Below, in pieces: positions 1-12,310 of a stretch of DNA of 64,000 nucleotides. The translations under genes and the position numbers were made by a program. The notes under the pieces were generated by a model. That model did not search any database, was not told the origin of the DNA, and was given only the letters and a program-made list of their open reading frames with translations. Within the stretch, counting starts at the first letter, position 1. Each line of letters starts with the position of its first letter. The stretch comes from Rhyacichthys aspro (Eukaryota; Chordata; Actinopteri; Gobiiformes; Rhyacichthyidae): assembly GCA_036850595.1 (NCBI GenBank), contig CM072154.1:7633330-7697329 (forward strand). Reading direction: 5' to 3'.

Positions 1-660
1 GAGTTCAGGTGGAGGTGGGATGTAACTGCATGTGAACAAACAGCAACTTGATACAGCTTGAAAGGGTGTACGATTTTTATCACTTTGCTCAACATTAAAG
101 CACTTTTGATTTTAAAGGCATTTGTAAAAGACCGATTGCTTATGTTGCTAGCATTGAGAAAACACAAGATTATGCACACTATTGACTATTATAATCAGTA
201 TAACTTTTTATAAGAGAGAAATACAAGTTATTAATCTATGCAAAAAGCAATAACAGTCAGCTTTTAGAGGGTTTAAATTAAAAATATAAATATGATCCCA
301 ATGTACGAGTCAGAAAGTGGAAATTTCACCAAGCTGAATGACTGAAAGCCATTTTAAAATTGCTTGAAAAGTCAGAATTTGCTGAAAGGCTGAAATTGCC
401 ATATTTGATATATATGTCATATTTTTTTAAAAAGATTTTCATATTTTGAAACCCTCATTGTTCCTTTTTACTTTCTTAAGGAACAATGTTTTAGATGCTT
501 TTAGACAATCAGAAAGTGTAGCTATTTCAGTTTGATAAAAGATGTTATTGTGAATGTTATTAAAAACTTTTGAAAAGTTGAAATTTGCTGAAAAAGCTGA
601 TGCATTTATTTATGCAATGCAAGTCTTAAAGGAGCTGGGGTGGAGGCGGGATGCGAAAAA
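1..660. repeat. Old dispersed repeat, two related partial units
   Basis: The motif ggtggaggYgggatg occurs at 8-22 and again at 639-653. The motif ttgaaaagtYRaatttgctg occurs at 364-383 and 570-589. These self-matches suggest diverged units of an AT-rich teleost repeat that continues left of the window. No open frame or terminal repeat is visible. The family name is not known to me. Confidence 0.5.
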
Positions 661-3235
661 AAATATGATAGAAGTTAGATAGTCATTTTATTTAAGGTCA
701 GAAATAGAAGTTAAGAAAGAGGGCTTTAATAGCATTTAGAGAGAAATGAGTGATCAAACCTTGAGTCCACGGCCTATTGAACTATGGCTTTTAAAATACT
801 CAGATCTGTAAATATATGTTTTGTATGTTGGCAAGATTATTGATTGATTTAGACTAATTGTAATATAACATACTAAATTACAAATGCAAGTGGAAGAGCT
901 TGGAAAGAGGCAGGTTGTGATCATATGCAAATAAAGCAGCAACCTTCCATAGTGGTTCTGACATGAAATAATCAGAAAAGCAACTCCATATCATCAAACC
1001 TGTTAAACAAACTATGTGAATGGGAACACTTCAGCAGTTACTTTTACTATTCTAGTTGTTCCAGTTTTTATGGCCAGAGGAGCAGCACACATGAAGATGT
1101 TTACTTGGCCGCTCTTGTTCGAACCCGTTACCTTCTGAAGTGGCCTTTAAAGTCACTACTTGTCCTTTGCTGAAGTAGCCGACTGTGACCTCTGACCTCT
1201 CTGTGAAGGACACTTAGGTGAAACAGAAAGAACGTCTCCTCTTTTGGGATCGATACAATATTAAAGAAAAAGGTAAATGGGAATGCGGCATGTCTTCGTG
1301 GTAATGATGAAGCATTTCTCGGGGGAAATTCATTTTTACATTGCCTCCTGTGGGTCAGCGCTCTAAGTGGGTTGTGGACCTATTAGTATTGGATCCCCTC
1401 ATGATAATGTGTTTTAATGAGCATATGTCCCAGGGCAAGGGAGTACATTCTGGATTTAGGATGAGGGAGATTAGTGAGGGATTAGGCAATCTATAAGCAT
1501 TATTGCCATTTTGGATTCATTTTATTACATTGGACAGGCCAGGAGTCAAATGGAATGACAAACACATTTAATCTTCCATGTACAGTACATATTATACAGG
1601 GTTCCCATTCATTTTTAGAGGTCAATTTCCAGGATGTTATTATTGATGACCTAGGGAACAGGGATTTTGCCAGACACTAATAATTGAACACACTGAGTAC
1701 ACACTATGGAGCTGTAGTTGACCACTCTAACTAAGGCCAAGCCATGGATAAAAGGCCGTTTAAAGGGCAATGCTTTCTGGAGGTAGCTGCGTTATTGTGA
1801 AAACGTTAAATCTAGCTAATAGCACACAGTGAGTAGAATAACATTTGCAAAATACAGCGTTTTTCCAGAATATGTTGATAATATATTGTTGGTATTAGAT
1901 GTATAGAGCCATTGTCAGGCTTTAGAATTGATCAGCATTGGTCCAAAAACACCAAGTTGTTGCCAGTATTGCTTTTTCCTGCATTTACTACAGAGTATTC
2001 GTCGTCTGACTGTAAACATTTGCAGGTAGATTGTTTAAAATCAGTCATTTAGTGTAAATTAAAAAAAAAAAAAATTAACAAATTATTAACACTTTCTGAA
2101 TCATATTTGTTTAAAAGCACAATCCAGAGCTCACTGATTCATATTCATTTTATTCTTTAGCAAATAAGACATTGCCTTACCACACTACAAAAATAAACAT
2201 TTCCTGAATAATCTCACTTAGTCGTAAGTATTCATAAGAATAACTGTGGTTAGCGGCTAACGATGACTCATATTTACATTTGAGATACTTGGTTCACTTA
2301 ACTTGCTGGTGTATTGTCTTAGGAGGCATATCAACAACCATTTGACCACTAATTAAAGTAGCAGCACGTAACTCATTTATTTTGGCAAAGTGTCTCTTTT
2401 GATTTTTGACTTTGCTTTATATTTAAAGGCGAGCTATTGCTTATTTATCTCAAAAAGTATGTCTAATAAAAGAAAACCGTCAGCAGTCAGCTAATAAACA
2501 TTCAAATAGCTACTGTCAAGGCTAATGTAGCTGACTGAAAAGGTAGTTTGTACTTGGTCCAGTCTATTTGCAGAGTTCTGGTTCCTGATTGGATAAAAGG
2601 GACGAGATACCTAAAAATATGTTCTCAATATGTGTCAGAACACTTTTTGGAAGTCCCATATTGCACTGACCACTTTATAACAGCCATGTGTGTAAATATA
2701 AAGGCAGTTCTTTTATTAAAGGCATACTATGTCGGATTTCTGTGTGAATATCTGTAACAAACCAAGCCTCATGTTCCAGCCTCTCTTTTATCAGTGAGTA
2801 AAAATCCAGGTTCATTCTGGCTTTTCAATGAAATCCTGTCAAATATCATATAGTTTTGCTGCATTGTCTTCTGTGAGCTGATTGGCTGAGAGCTACAGAC
2901 ACACACATACATCCCTCACGTTTAAACAAAGGAGGAAAATGGTGAAATACAAACAAAAAGGCAGCTGGTTTACAAATACATTCAGCTCCACGTTGTTTGG
3001 GAGCCCCATAGGAGTAGAATAAATAGGATTTTCATTCATTCATTTTTTCATGCATATGGTACCTTTAATACAATGCAAAGCCTGTTTAAATTGCCATGTT
3101 TTCTGTTTGCTAAAATCATTTTCCAGTAATACAAAGCATCCTGGAACATTCTAATATTTGATCATGTCTTTTCCTGGATACAAAGGGGCATTGCTATTGA
3201 CATATTCTCCCTTGAGGCAGGGATAACCTCCATTA
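661..3235. other. AT-rich intergenic DNA without a recognisable gene
   Basis: This stretch has many stop codons in all frames and only a short chance frame at 2548-2757. It contains a poly-A run at about 2060-2073 and a direct repeat of two TGACCT half-sites at 1186-1198. A short segment at about 1597-1640 beginning acagggttccca may be a remnant of a DNA transposon end, but no partner end was found. Confidence 0.6.
1186..1198. promoter_or_regulatory. DR1-type nuclear receptor half-site pair
   Basis: TGACCT at 1186-1191 and TGACCT at 1193-1198 are separated by one base, which is the DR1 arrangement bound by RXR heterodimers or HNF4-type receptors. The sequence match is perfect. Whether it is used cannot be told from the sequence, and such motifs also arise inside repeats. 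Confidence 0.25.
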
Positions 3236-3239
3236 AAAG

Positions 3240-3760
3240 CTGAAGTTCAGTGGAGGAGAAGCCTCCCGCTGTTATATCGTTACGCTCCAGTCTCTTGTCT
3301 GGCTTTGTGGGCGGTCGGTGGAGGCCGGGCGGCGTGGCAGCAGATGAAGGGCCTCGCAGCGTGAAGCCATAACGCCGTCACCGGGTCTGAGCCCTCCTCT
3401 AGCGACAGTGTGGTCCCAGCAGAAGACAGCCAGGCCACACACAGACTGAACGCATGCTTCAGACTCACACTGGGCGGGAGTATATTTATACACACCTCTG
3501 GACGGCCCATGCGGGTACAGTAGCTGCAGCGGGACTGGAATGTGAGCCATTGTTGCAGCAGCCATTTAGCAACAATAGGAGATCAGACGGTTGGTGCTGA
3601 TGAGCGCTCGCTGCCACTGGTTGCTGCAGCGTCCCGTCGAGCTCATTTACCAAACTGGGAATCAGGTCACTTGTGTAACTCATCTATTAATGATGCTTTT
3701 CCAACAATTACTTTAATGGCAATCACGTAATGACGGAACACCAGGGGAGAGGAATATTTG
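3240..3760. promoter_or_regulatory. GC-richer unique block, candidate conserved non-coding element
   Basis: The block is clearly richer in G+C and CpG than the flanking DNA and contains no repeat I recognise. Its right part, about 3640-3735, carries several TAAT homeodomain cores (in attaatgatg, caattacttt and taatggc) and ends in CACGTAATGACG. Short overlapping open frames on the minus strand (3272-3565) have no recognisable domain and are probably a by-product of the GC content. The enhancer reading is inference; conservation was not tested. Confidence 0.28.
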
Positions 3761-4899
3761 GAGGCAGAATAGAAAACACATTTGAATAAATCTTGTTGTG
3801 CGTTTCTCACCGTGAAGTCAAGAGAAAAAAAACAAACAAACATAGGAAGATTTGCACAAACGTTACAGTACTTCAAATAAACTGAAACGGCAGTGAAGTA
3901 ATTACTGTTGTGTAAGTGGAAAAATTTTAAGCTGTGGGTTTTACTGCTCCAGTTTTGTCACGGTGTCACACATCAGTTTAGCTTGAAAGTCACATAATAT
4001 TTCCACGTTTTGACCTTTAGCCTCTTCTGTGTAAAAGGTATAGTTCTTGAAAAGCTCAGAATACCAGAGCTGGGTATAGTACACATTCGTTTATTCATTC
4101 CTTCCAAGTGGCTGCCTACTAATTGCAGGGTTAAAACTGGAGCCTCACTTCCACTTCCAATATTTGTTTCGATTGTCAATGGGCTACTTATCATCCCAAA
4201 AAGCATATCTACTTTTAGTTCCGTCAGTTACAGTCTGTTGATTGGACAAAGGCAAAAGGAAAACACTATTCGTCAATGTTTTCTTCAATTAAGCTAGTCT
4301 TCTTGAGATAATTAAAAACATTGTATTGTATTCGCCGTCAACATGAAACATGAGCAGTTTTGAATCTAAACAACAGGCCTCTTCAGGGGTTAACTGTACA
4401 AAACCGCCCTGTTCTAACCTCATGCACAGTATACCATCATATACATAGCCCTGTGTATAATTTAACATCACCAATTCACCAAAACAGACAGTGGGAAGAA
4501 GCCTGAGTGCCCACAGACGCACAGGGAAGACATGCAGACCATGATTTTCTTGCTGTGAGGCGGAAGCACCAGCCATTCTCTCATAAGACACAAGGAATGA
4601 GTGTCTGCATTAATGCTCAGTTTAGATTCCATCCCGAGGTGTAATGAAGTATGGTTAGCATAATGTTGCTGTCTTTCCCCCAGTGTGATGCTAAAAGTGG
4701 GCCACAATAGTGTATAGAGACCACTGAGGAGAGTTCTGTGATAACATACATTCCCATAGTTGTAAGTTGTGTGATTTGGAATTTAAATCCTTCTTTTACT
4801 TTCCCTTGTTCGTTTTGTCTAGAAAACAAGAACAAACAAAACAAAACTATTAATGCTACGTTGATTTGTGCTAGAACAATGGATGTATAGTAAATACAG
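3761..4899. other. Unique intergenic DNA, nothing recognised
   Basis: Only short chance frames are present on both strands. No repeat family, RNA gene or regulatory cluster stood out up to the hAT-like element that starts at 4900. Confidence 0.55.
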
Positions 4900-5711
4900 T
4901 AGTGATGTGCAAGGCATGAACGAATCATTTTTATTTTTTTTTTCACTTTACTGAGTCGTGAGTCATGATTCCTCTCGTTCACTGACTCCCTGCTACCACT
5001 CACCAGACTTGTCAGATGAGCTGCTGCTACATTTAGAGGCTCTTATACCACCTGTTGCCATAATGAACTAATATAATATAATTGTACATTCTAAAATTAC
5101 ATGCAGCTCATTTGGCCATGGAAAGACTAAAGGTGGCAAAGAGGAAACATTACAACATGCCACTATTGTGCGACTGCTATTCTGAATGCATTTGTATAAA
5201 TAAATATTAATCAAGGTATTAACCCTGGGAGAAAAACCACCACAGCTCTGGTTTATTGTTTTAAATCCCCTCCCAGTTAGTATGAGCTGTGAAAGAACAA
5301 ATCACTCAGTCGGTCACCGTAGCCCTGCCCAACTCACAAACTGAATGAATCAGTGAGTTGCTTACTCCAGGCCGAGCACTCTTGTACTGCTTTTCTGAGT
5401 TGAAAGTCTGCTGCTCTGCTCCAGATTAGTTTATTTTAATATGTATGAGTTGGAGAGGAAAAAAAAACGTTTCCCCTTTGAGAACTGTTGATAATGCACC
5501 CTTTTTTCACAATGAAATGAATAATTTCCCCATTTCAAATGAGCAGTTTAGTGGTAAATTAATCAAAGGGGACTGGGAGTGGGAGGAGCTTGTGTGCACA
5601 TATGGATTTCCACACACTGTGACTAACACAGTGACTCAAAAACCCGATTCACTTTGGTGAGTGAATCGGATAAACTCGAGTCAGTTAAAAGAATCGAACT
5701 TCCCATCACTA
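4900..5711. mobile_element. Non-autonomous hAT-like DNA transposon, copy A
   Basis: The element starts TAGTGATGtG and its other end, read on the opposite strand, starts TAGTGATGgG, giving short terminal inverted repeats. The interior is non-coding and is shared almost throughout with the copy at 60630-61531. The 8 bases on each side (aaatacag at 4892-4899, aactatag at 5712-5719) match at 6 of 8 positions, consistent with an aged 8-bp target duplication as made by hAT transposases. Compared with copy B it lacks about 20 bases near 5010 and has only one of the internal 68-bp units. No transposase remains, so mobility would need an enzyme supplied elsewhere. Confidence 0.7.
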
Positions 5712-5719
5712 AACTATAG

Positions 5720-6142
5720 TGCCTCAACTTAGGGTACCATAGGGCTCCTTCAGCATCTGTGGAGTAAGAGGGCCAGCAGTCACGTGTTGGATGACTGATA
5801 CATTTCTTCATTATTGTCACACCACAGATGATCAACATTCAGGAAAGTATGTTCATTGCCTTATGAAGTGTCAACAGTTTAGTTGTAAAGACTGGGAAAA
5901 CCAGCTGGCATTAGTGTGCAAACCAGCAGCGCTCACTAATCACAAATGCCATGACAATTATTTAATCACACCCAGAGATTGAAAATATCCCTGTGTAGTT
6001 TTGCCAAAAGTAACATGGTGAAACTGTGTTGGTGACTTGTGGCATTTCCTGAGGTGTGGAGTCCAGTTCATCCATTCATGTTGCTGCTTGTGGTTCACAT
6101 TGAAGATGCAAGGTGGAAGGATAAACAGAAGAGTGAGTCTGT
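5720..6142. other. Intergenic DNA between repeats
   Basis: No gene, hairpin or known repeat is seen. A chance frame at 5791-5982 has no recognisable similarity. Confidence 0.5.
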
Positions 6143-6420
6143 GTCATTCTAAAATGTCCCTTAGGTGAGAGCTGGTGACTGTCATGTGATTCATGATTCA
6201 TTTATATCAGAGTCTAATGGGAGCGCTCGTGGCTTGTGACAAAAACACGCTCGTTGTCAAACTTGTCTTTGTGACTCACGAGAAAGATATCATAACATAC
6301 ATTAGTGTGATTCAATTGTGCATGATAATGTCAGAAAAAACATTCTTCTGTAGTGTATTTAGTATCTGTCATTATTGATTGACTCTGCAGTGTTTTGGAA
6401 TTTTGACGAAAGCCCCAATG
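6143..6420 (+). repeat. Dispersed repeat, copy 1 of the 6.1/8.5 kb pair
   Basis: It begins gtcattctaaaatgtcc and shares with 8491-8770 the ordered words ttgtgacaaaaacac/atg, ttgtcaaacttgt, tgactca and tttggaattt. Divergence is substantial, so the duplication is old. No terminal inverted repeats or coding capacity were found and the family is unnamed here. Confidence 0.7.
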
Positions 6421-6660
6421 CTGCCTGATATAGATACATCAAAATCAAAATAAACATTAGTGTTTAACCATTTTGTATTTGTTTATTAAGTATTTGATAT
6501 TTTATTTATCTATAATTTCTCTCACATGAAGCTATTATTTCATGTGGTTGTATTCAATTAAAAATAAAACAATTAATTAGATTGTCACTAAAAAAAACAC
6601 ATTAATTTTAATATAACTTTTTGTACAACCTGAAAATTAACCAGTTAATCGCAGGTCTAA

Positions 6661-6795
6661 CACAACCATTCACCATCCCATTCACCCATTCTCTCTTCAT
6701 TCATCTACTGTACACATATATGTTTTGCAGGATAGTAGAGAACCCACAGAAGCTTGAACCTACAACCTACTGTGAGGCAGGTTTTTAATTACTCC
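6661..6795 (-). repeat. Degenerate copy of a ubiquitous teleost repeat
   Basis: The order acaaccattcacc, a tgttttgcagg word, agagaacccacagaag, then gaacctacaacctactgtgaggca follows the layout of the very common fish repeat whose core reads aaccattcacactcacattc, catgcatgtctttgg and ccttcttgctgtgaggc. The centre is deleted. Identification rests on remembered family layout plus better copies at 28640 and 29041 in this window. Confidence 0.45.
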
Positions 6796-6799
6796 AATT

Positions 6800-8490
6800 A
6801 AATTTACAAGTAAAGATCTGCTTACTATTTAATGTTATAACCCTATGCCTCCATAAATCATGTATTCATTCTACTTGTTCTAAAGATAGACCGAATGATT
6901 CAATGCTTGTAGGTCTCTCTATCAAATTTGAATCAATATATTTTCAAATTCAGTTGTGGACACACTGGAAAGAAGAAACAAAATCAATTTCAATTTCAAT
7001 TTGGGATTGAGATTGAAGCCTTTTTCTAAACAGTTCTCCGGCTTATTTAGTGACAAACAAATAAACCTACCAAAATAAACACACAAACATCAACAAAACA
7101 CAAACATACCAAAATAAATAAACAGATTAATTGCTTACAGCAAAAGTAAAAGATTTGTTTCATTTAATAGCAAAAACATATTCCACAGTTGACTCTTTGA
7201 TGTTGAACAATGGCTTTGATCTAAACAAACACACACTTTTAGACTCGTTGATGCTTTGATGGATAATTGTTTTGCCATTTCCATTGATCTTGTGAAGGAG
7301 CATTAACTGTTCTTCTTTTGTTCTTTGTCTTTGTATGCATGTGAAGTAACTCTGATACCTTTCAAACACGCTATATTTTGAACATATCACGTAGTTTTGC
7401 ATTGCATTTAGGTTTTAAGCACTCACTAACCCTTTTTATCTATGTATGCACCGATTAGCCATATCAAAATACCACTCCACAATAGACCTGCAAAGTTTGC
7501 TATGTTATTATTGCCACTCTGGAATACACCTGTGTTGACTCACATTAGACTGAAGCATTTTGGTACACAGGAATGTTTGATTTTAGATTTTAGAGCAATG
7601 ACACATAGGCATGGGTTAACTATTACCCCTAGTTGCTTTGGTTCCATATGAGTCACATTAAGGAAGCAGTTGTGGTGACAGGAGTGCAATGCGGAACAGC
7701 TACCTCCTAACAACGGTATCGCCACAGCCACCGGGGTCACTGTCTACGGGGCCCGCTTTGAGGAAGTGACTCAAAAGTTTGCGGGAAGGGAACTGGAATG
7801 TAGTTGTCAGTGGGGATTTCTTTTAACCTAGTTTCAAGGAAGTTGGTGTTATTAACGTGTGACAGTGCTGCAAATATAGACCAAAGTATATGCACACTAG
7901 GAGGATTTTAGAGCAATAAAAACAGTTAGAGAAAATGACGATAACTTACTGTTCCGCTTTGGGTAAACAGCTATAAATGATGTCTGATTGTGTGGATGTG
8001 ACAGAGACAACGCTTAACATCCTTTTGATCACTCTGAGGAAAGGAAAATAAAGGGGAAAACCCATGATGCGATTGTGTTACAGTGAAAACAGATGCGTAT
8101 TTCAAACAAGGCAACTGTGGCACCTGGACAATAATGTAGTCTAACGGGGAAAACGATACTTCCCGTGACTTTCCGATAAAGTGTAAACAAGGAAGTTAAG
8201 TGCAGGTGGATGGAGATGACCTGACATTCAATGCTATTAGAAGATGAGGATGTAGAGGATTATTTGATACACTTTTTCCCTTTTTCATTAAAGAAAGAAA
8301 AAAAACAAAAACATGCTTGGTTTGTTAAATGCATGTTTTATTAATTTTTACGGATCAGTTTTCTATGTCACATGTTGCAAGTTGTAGCCATAAAGTTAGG
8401 GTTTGATTCCATTTGGATTCATTTCTGCTTTTACGTCATACACTTTGTCATGGCCACTTCCTTGGTAACAATTCAAGTCTGTATTGTTTT
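6800..8490. other. Intergenic DNA between the two repeat copies
   Basis: A short segment near 7445-7490 (gcaccgattagccat) resembles a common fish repeat fragment. A slightly GC-richer unique patch lies at about 7610-7830. No gene is recognised. Confidence 0.45.
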
Positions 8491-8770
8491 GTCATTCTAA
8501 AATGTCCTTAAGGTAAGATCTGGTGGCACTCATATGATTGATGAGTCAGTTATTTTAAACCCTGATGTGCTTGTGACAAAAACATGAACATTGTCAAACT
8601 TGTATTTATGACTCAGCAGTAGGCAATCCAAACATTTTTCTGTGTGATTTGTTGAGCATGATGATGTCAAAAACCTTCTGCAGGGCAAGTTTTTTTTTGG
8701 AAGTCTCTGTTGTTACTGACACCGGACAATGTTTGGAATTTAGGCATGGACTACTTCGATGAAAAGTGAA
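8491..8770 (+). repeat. Dispersed repeat, copy 2 of the 6.1/8.5 kb pair
   Basis: It matches 6143-6420 in the same orientation from gtcattctaaaatgtcc through the tttggaattt word. The two copies are 2.35 kb apart. Nothing at the ends identifies the mobilising enzyme. Confidence 0.7.
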
Positions 8771-9665
8771 ACGTCTTGCACCTTGCTTCCTTAAATGGAT
8801 ATTGTCCATCCAGTAATGTGACAAACCTCTTTTTTATTATATTAGCTGATGTTAGCTGATGCCAGTTATTGTGGTAATATTCACCAGATCCTCAGTTTGA
8901 GTTTTATTTTGATCTAATAACTGATAAATTGTTTACAAAGCATTGATTCTTCAAATTCAACATGACTGTCAATGACTGTGATTTATTATATTCATTTAAA
9001 ATTGGGAGACAACAAATTAAAAAGATTTTTTTTTTTACCAGATTAAAAAGAAAATTACAGGAATAGCAATTTTGAGTACTAATAAAAATACTTGAACCAA
9101 ATGCTAAAAAATCTAAAAAATATTTCACTCAATATGAAGTTTGGAGGGAAAAAAATGTTTTAAAAAAAATTAAAAAACCCATGAAATATGAAGTACTCAA
9201 AACATAAACTCTAAATACACAAACAAATAAAAGTAAAAAAATATTCATGCTATATTTGTTGGGGAAAAATTAACAAATAAAACAAAGTACAATAAAATAA
9301 TCAGAAAAACATGCAATAAAAAAACAAACAAATTCCAATGACACACCTTATCACACTAGTATTTGCAAATATATGAGCCTCTTGGACTCATAGTCATTTG
9401 CCCTCTGCCAAATACAATCTGTATCAACAAGTATCCCATTATGGATACTCTTAATGATACTCATTCTGTAAAAAAAATGGTATCGGGTCATCACTTAATA
9501 ACAAGGTTCATCATACACGTACGTCATGCTTATAACAAGACAGATGGGAACTATATTTTTAGAGCATATTTCTTCACCAAAACACTATTTACAGAAACAA
9601 AGCATTTCATTGTAAAAGAAAAGAGAAGTAGACCATCACAAGGTCTTATTATTACATTTAAGTTT
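8771..9665. repeat. AT-rich, low-complexity tract
   Basis: The stretch from about 9100 to 9330 is dominated by A-rich words such as aaaacaaacaaa and aataaaa. A 101-codon frame at 9363-9668 shows no domain and its composition follows the AT-rich DNA. Confidence 0.5.
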
Positions 9666-9669
9666 TGAC

Positions 9670-10130
9670 ATTGGAGCCTATAAATACACTCCATCAACTA
9701 CTTTGCAGAGTAAAAGAAAGAGGATGTGACTCATGGAGAATGAAAACAGCACCGGCCACACACCTGTCTCTGTTTCTGAGTCAGGGCCTGGTGAAAGTGA
9801 GACTCCGCACAACAAAAGCCAATCATTTGACTAAACATGAAAAAAAAAAGGGCGGCAGCGCAACAAAGAGCGGCAGTGCGTAAGGCACCTCAGGCATGTG
9901 TGAACGCGATGGGTGGTGCCGTGAGAAAAATACGAGCGCAGAGGGAAAAAGGGTGTGGTAAAGAATTTGGTGATTTGAGCGAAGAGGGCATCCGAGGACA
10001 TAGTTTTGTTTGGGTAATGAAACACATACGTAGGTTACAGCATGACAAGCCTCAGCAGAGTTCAGCCTCGAGACCTACTTCTGTTGTGAACTGGAATGTC
10101 ATCATTGTGAGGTTTTTTTAATGTCGGTTT
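9670..10130. other. GC-richer unique block
   Basis: The block contains several CpGs, a run of 10 A at 9839-9848, and a weak foldback in which ggcacc near 9885 faces ggtgcc near 9915. Overlapping short frames on both strands show no recognisable protein. It could be an old repeat or a regulatory block. Confidence 0.25.
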
Positions 10131-10251
10131 TTTAGAACAATAGTGAGTTTTATGACATAACTGCCATAATAATAAAAGGACCACATGTATTGGCTGCAGT
10201 GTTTTGAAGTGTGTTCCAAATAGTAGTAAGTAGTCAGGCCTGCTAATGTAC

Positions 10252-10486
10252 TTTTTTTTTTTTTTTTTGGTGTCATATGTATTTACATGAACCAAACATC
10301 TGTAGTGGGATGCTTTGGCAATTATGAAATGAAATGAAATAAATGTAAATTAAATGTAAATTAAATGTAAATTAAATTAAATTAAATTAAATTAATAAAA
10401 AATATGAATGAATGAATATGAATAAATAAAAATGAATTAAACAATAAATAAAAACATGTAGAAGATGTTTATTTAAATTTGGAGAG

Positions 10487-10545
<59 letters not shown>
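10252..10545. repeat. Cluster of simple repeats
   Basis: The cluster consists of a poly-T run (about 10252-10268), a GAAAT tandem (about 10324-10340), a TAAATGTAAAT tandem running into AAATT units (about 10343-10396), a GAAT tandem near 10405-10416 and an uninterrupted trinucleotide ATA/TAA microsatellite at about 10488-10545. The leucine-rich minus-strand frame across it is only the translated microsatellite. Confidence 0.9.
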
Positions 10546-10549
<4 letters not shown>

Positions 10550-10849
10550 TGTGCCATAATAACAATAGAAGAGAAAAATTGCATAAATAAAATTTAAACT
10601 ATTGTGTGTATGCAAAAGTTTGAAAATAGGAAGGTTCATTTTTAATTACAATTATATGTTGAGCCAGGACCAAATTATCTACAAACAAGTAAATAAAGGT
10701 TTGAGAAGAATGGACTATGGTTGCAAAAATAAACAAGCATCAAACATTTTGTTTTCAACAGGAATGATTTATTTATCTATCTTGTGACATAAAAAATGTT
10801 GAATATAAGCATGTGTACACAGGCTGGGGTATTTGGGGTATTTGCAGGC

Positions 10850-10943
10850 GGTGCATGAGCCTGGTGTTATCACTGCTGCAGGAGTGGCCCGTGTAAATAT
10901 GTGCAGCAGTGATAAAGTGTGTGGTCAGACCCAGCTGTGCACC
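10850..10943. other. Long foldback with perfect 14-bp arms
   Basis: Ttatcactgctgca at 10867-10880 is the exact reverse complement of tgcagcagtgataa at 10902-10915, with a 21-base loop. Pairing resumes further out, with GGTGCA at 10850-10855 facing TGCACC at 10938-10943 across an imperfect stem. The whole structure spans about 94 bases, the scale of a pre-microRNA hairpin, but it could equally be the centre of a palindromic transposon remnant. No known microRNA is recognised. Confidence 0.4.
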
Positions 10944-10949
10944 AGCAAC

Positions 10950-12018
10950 ATGTGGCTCACCTCAGACACGGACGCCACTTTCACTCAGGTGTCTTTTATT
11001 GCAAAACAAACTGTGCACATCTGTATACTAATAAAATTTATGTCTAGATGCCTTTTCTTGACTGTTTTATCATGACCTGGATGGCTCTACACAGGAATCC
11101 TAGCATCTTGAGGGAAGTTAAAACACTCTACTCCTACTACCCACAGTTAATAGTTGAAAAGACCCTTCCCAATGTTATTACTAAAACATCTTAGCTTAAT
11201 AAGCGTAACTATTAAGATAACATCAGCAAAATGTACTGTTTATAGCTACTTTTTATTACCTAAGATTACGCCAACATAAGATAACCTGTGGTAATCATTT
11301 CCCATTGCCTGCTTGTATATATAGCGTTGAGCCTGTAACATGAGCAAAAGGTTATCGGTGCAATGCCGTAAGTGACAGCAGTAATATTTCTGGGTGTGAC
11401 TCCAGAGGCAATGGGCAAATAGACAGTTGGCAGGACTCGGATCTGGCACGGTCACATTACCATGGGCTGTGTGTGTGTGCAATGTGATCACTTTCCCTCG
11501 CAGCCATCCACAAACATGTATATTCATGATGGATTATTTATCTGTGCAGGTGGAAAACACCCTGAGCGCTGCAGAAAAAGAGTGCGGTGTCCAAAAATGT
11601 CAGCTTCTGTCTAAAAACATGCCAACACTTGTAAAAAATGTGAGCACAATTTGGCAAAAGAAGTCAGGAGAACGGTCCCTTGATGGTTTAAGTATCCAAG
11701 TATGAGAGATATTTATTGCAAATCAATAAAAAATATCTTAGAGAGTCAGAAAATGTACGCTACTTGCCTCAGACCGACTAAAATGTAAGTTATTATGACA
11801 GAAAATTAATTTTAGCGTTTAACACAGCTTACAAACCAGATTTTAAGTCACATTTTAAAAAAATCAGTGCTAATAAATGCTCAAATATAGATGGCTCATG
11901 CATCTTACAGTTATAAGGTAAATACTGTACTAATAGCAATCAATAGTGTTTTAGAGTCACTTTTATGTATGTGACAACTAATGGCAAACCCATATTAAAA
12001 AAGTATTTAGTGTTTCCA
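10950..12018. other. Intergenic DNA, nothing recognised
   Basis: AT-rich sequence without a recognised gene. Short frames at 11246-11527 (minus) and 11427-11705 (plus) overlap each other and show no domain. Confidence 0.5.
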
Positions 12019-12297
12019 AGCATTAGCCTGCAAAAATGGCAAATTCTCCGTAAGCAAGATGGCTTTGGCAAACAGTAACCAACTGGCTACGTGTGCGTGC
12101 TGTCAGTGAGTGGGTAGAGAACATTAGCATGAGCGAGAGGCTCAGTATTTAGCTGCTCCATATGGCTACGCCGCTTAAAGGCTACATGATCCAACTCAGA
12201 GATACGCCTGATGAGCTTAACATACAAACTAACTTAAGTTCAAATGCATGCTGCTATTTGTAGTCACAGTCATAACACAAATGCCCTTTAGCTAGCA
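12019..12297 (+). repeat. Dispersed repeat family R12, copy 1
   Basis: From gcattagcct to the agcac word this segment matches 13511-13787 in the same orientation, sharing ctgtcagtgagtgggtagag, taaaggctacatgat, caactcagagatacgcctg and atgagctta. A shorter, more diverged third copy is at about 61546-61625. No open frame or terminal repeat is evident. The copy runs into a short (AC)n microsatellite at about 12295-12310. Confidence 0.8.
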
Positions 12298-12310
12298 CAC
12301 ACACACACAA

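Noticed and set aside
4617..5003. 128-codon minus-strand frame
   Set aside because: It runs from unique DNA into the hAT-like element, and the part shared with copy B is transposon sequence.
10387..10584. Leu-rich minus-strand frame as a membrane peptide
   Set aside because: The Leu run is the translated ATA/TAA microsatellite.
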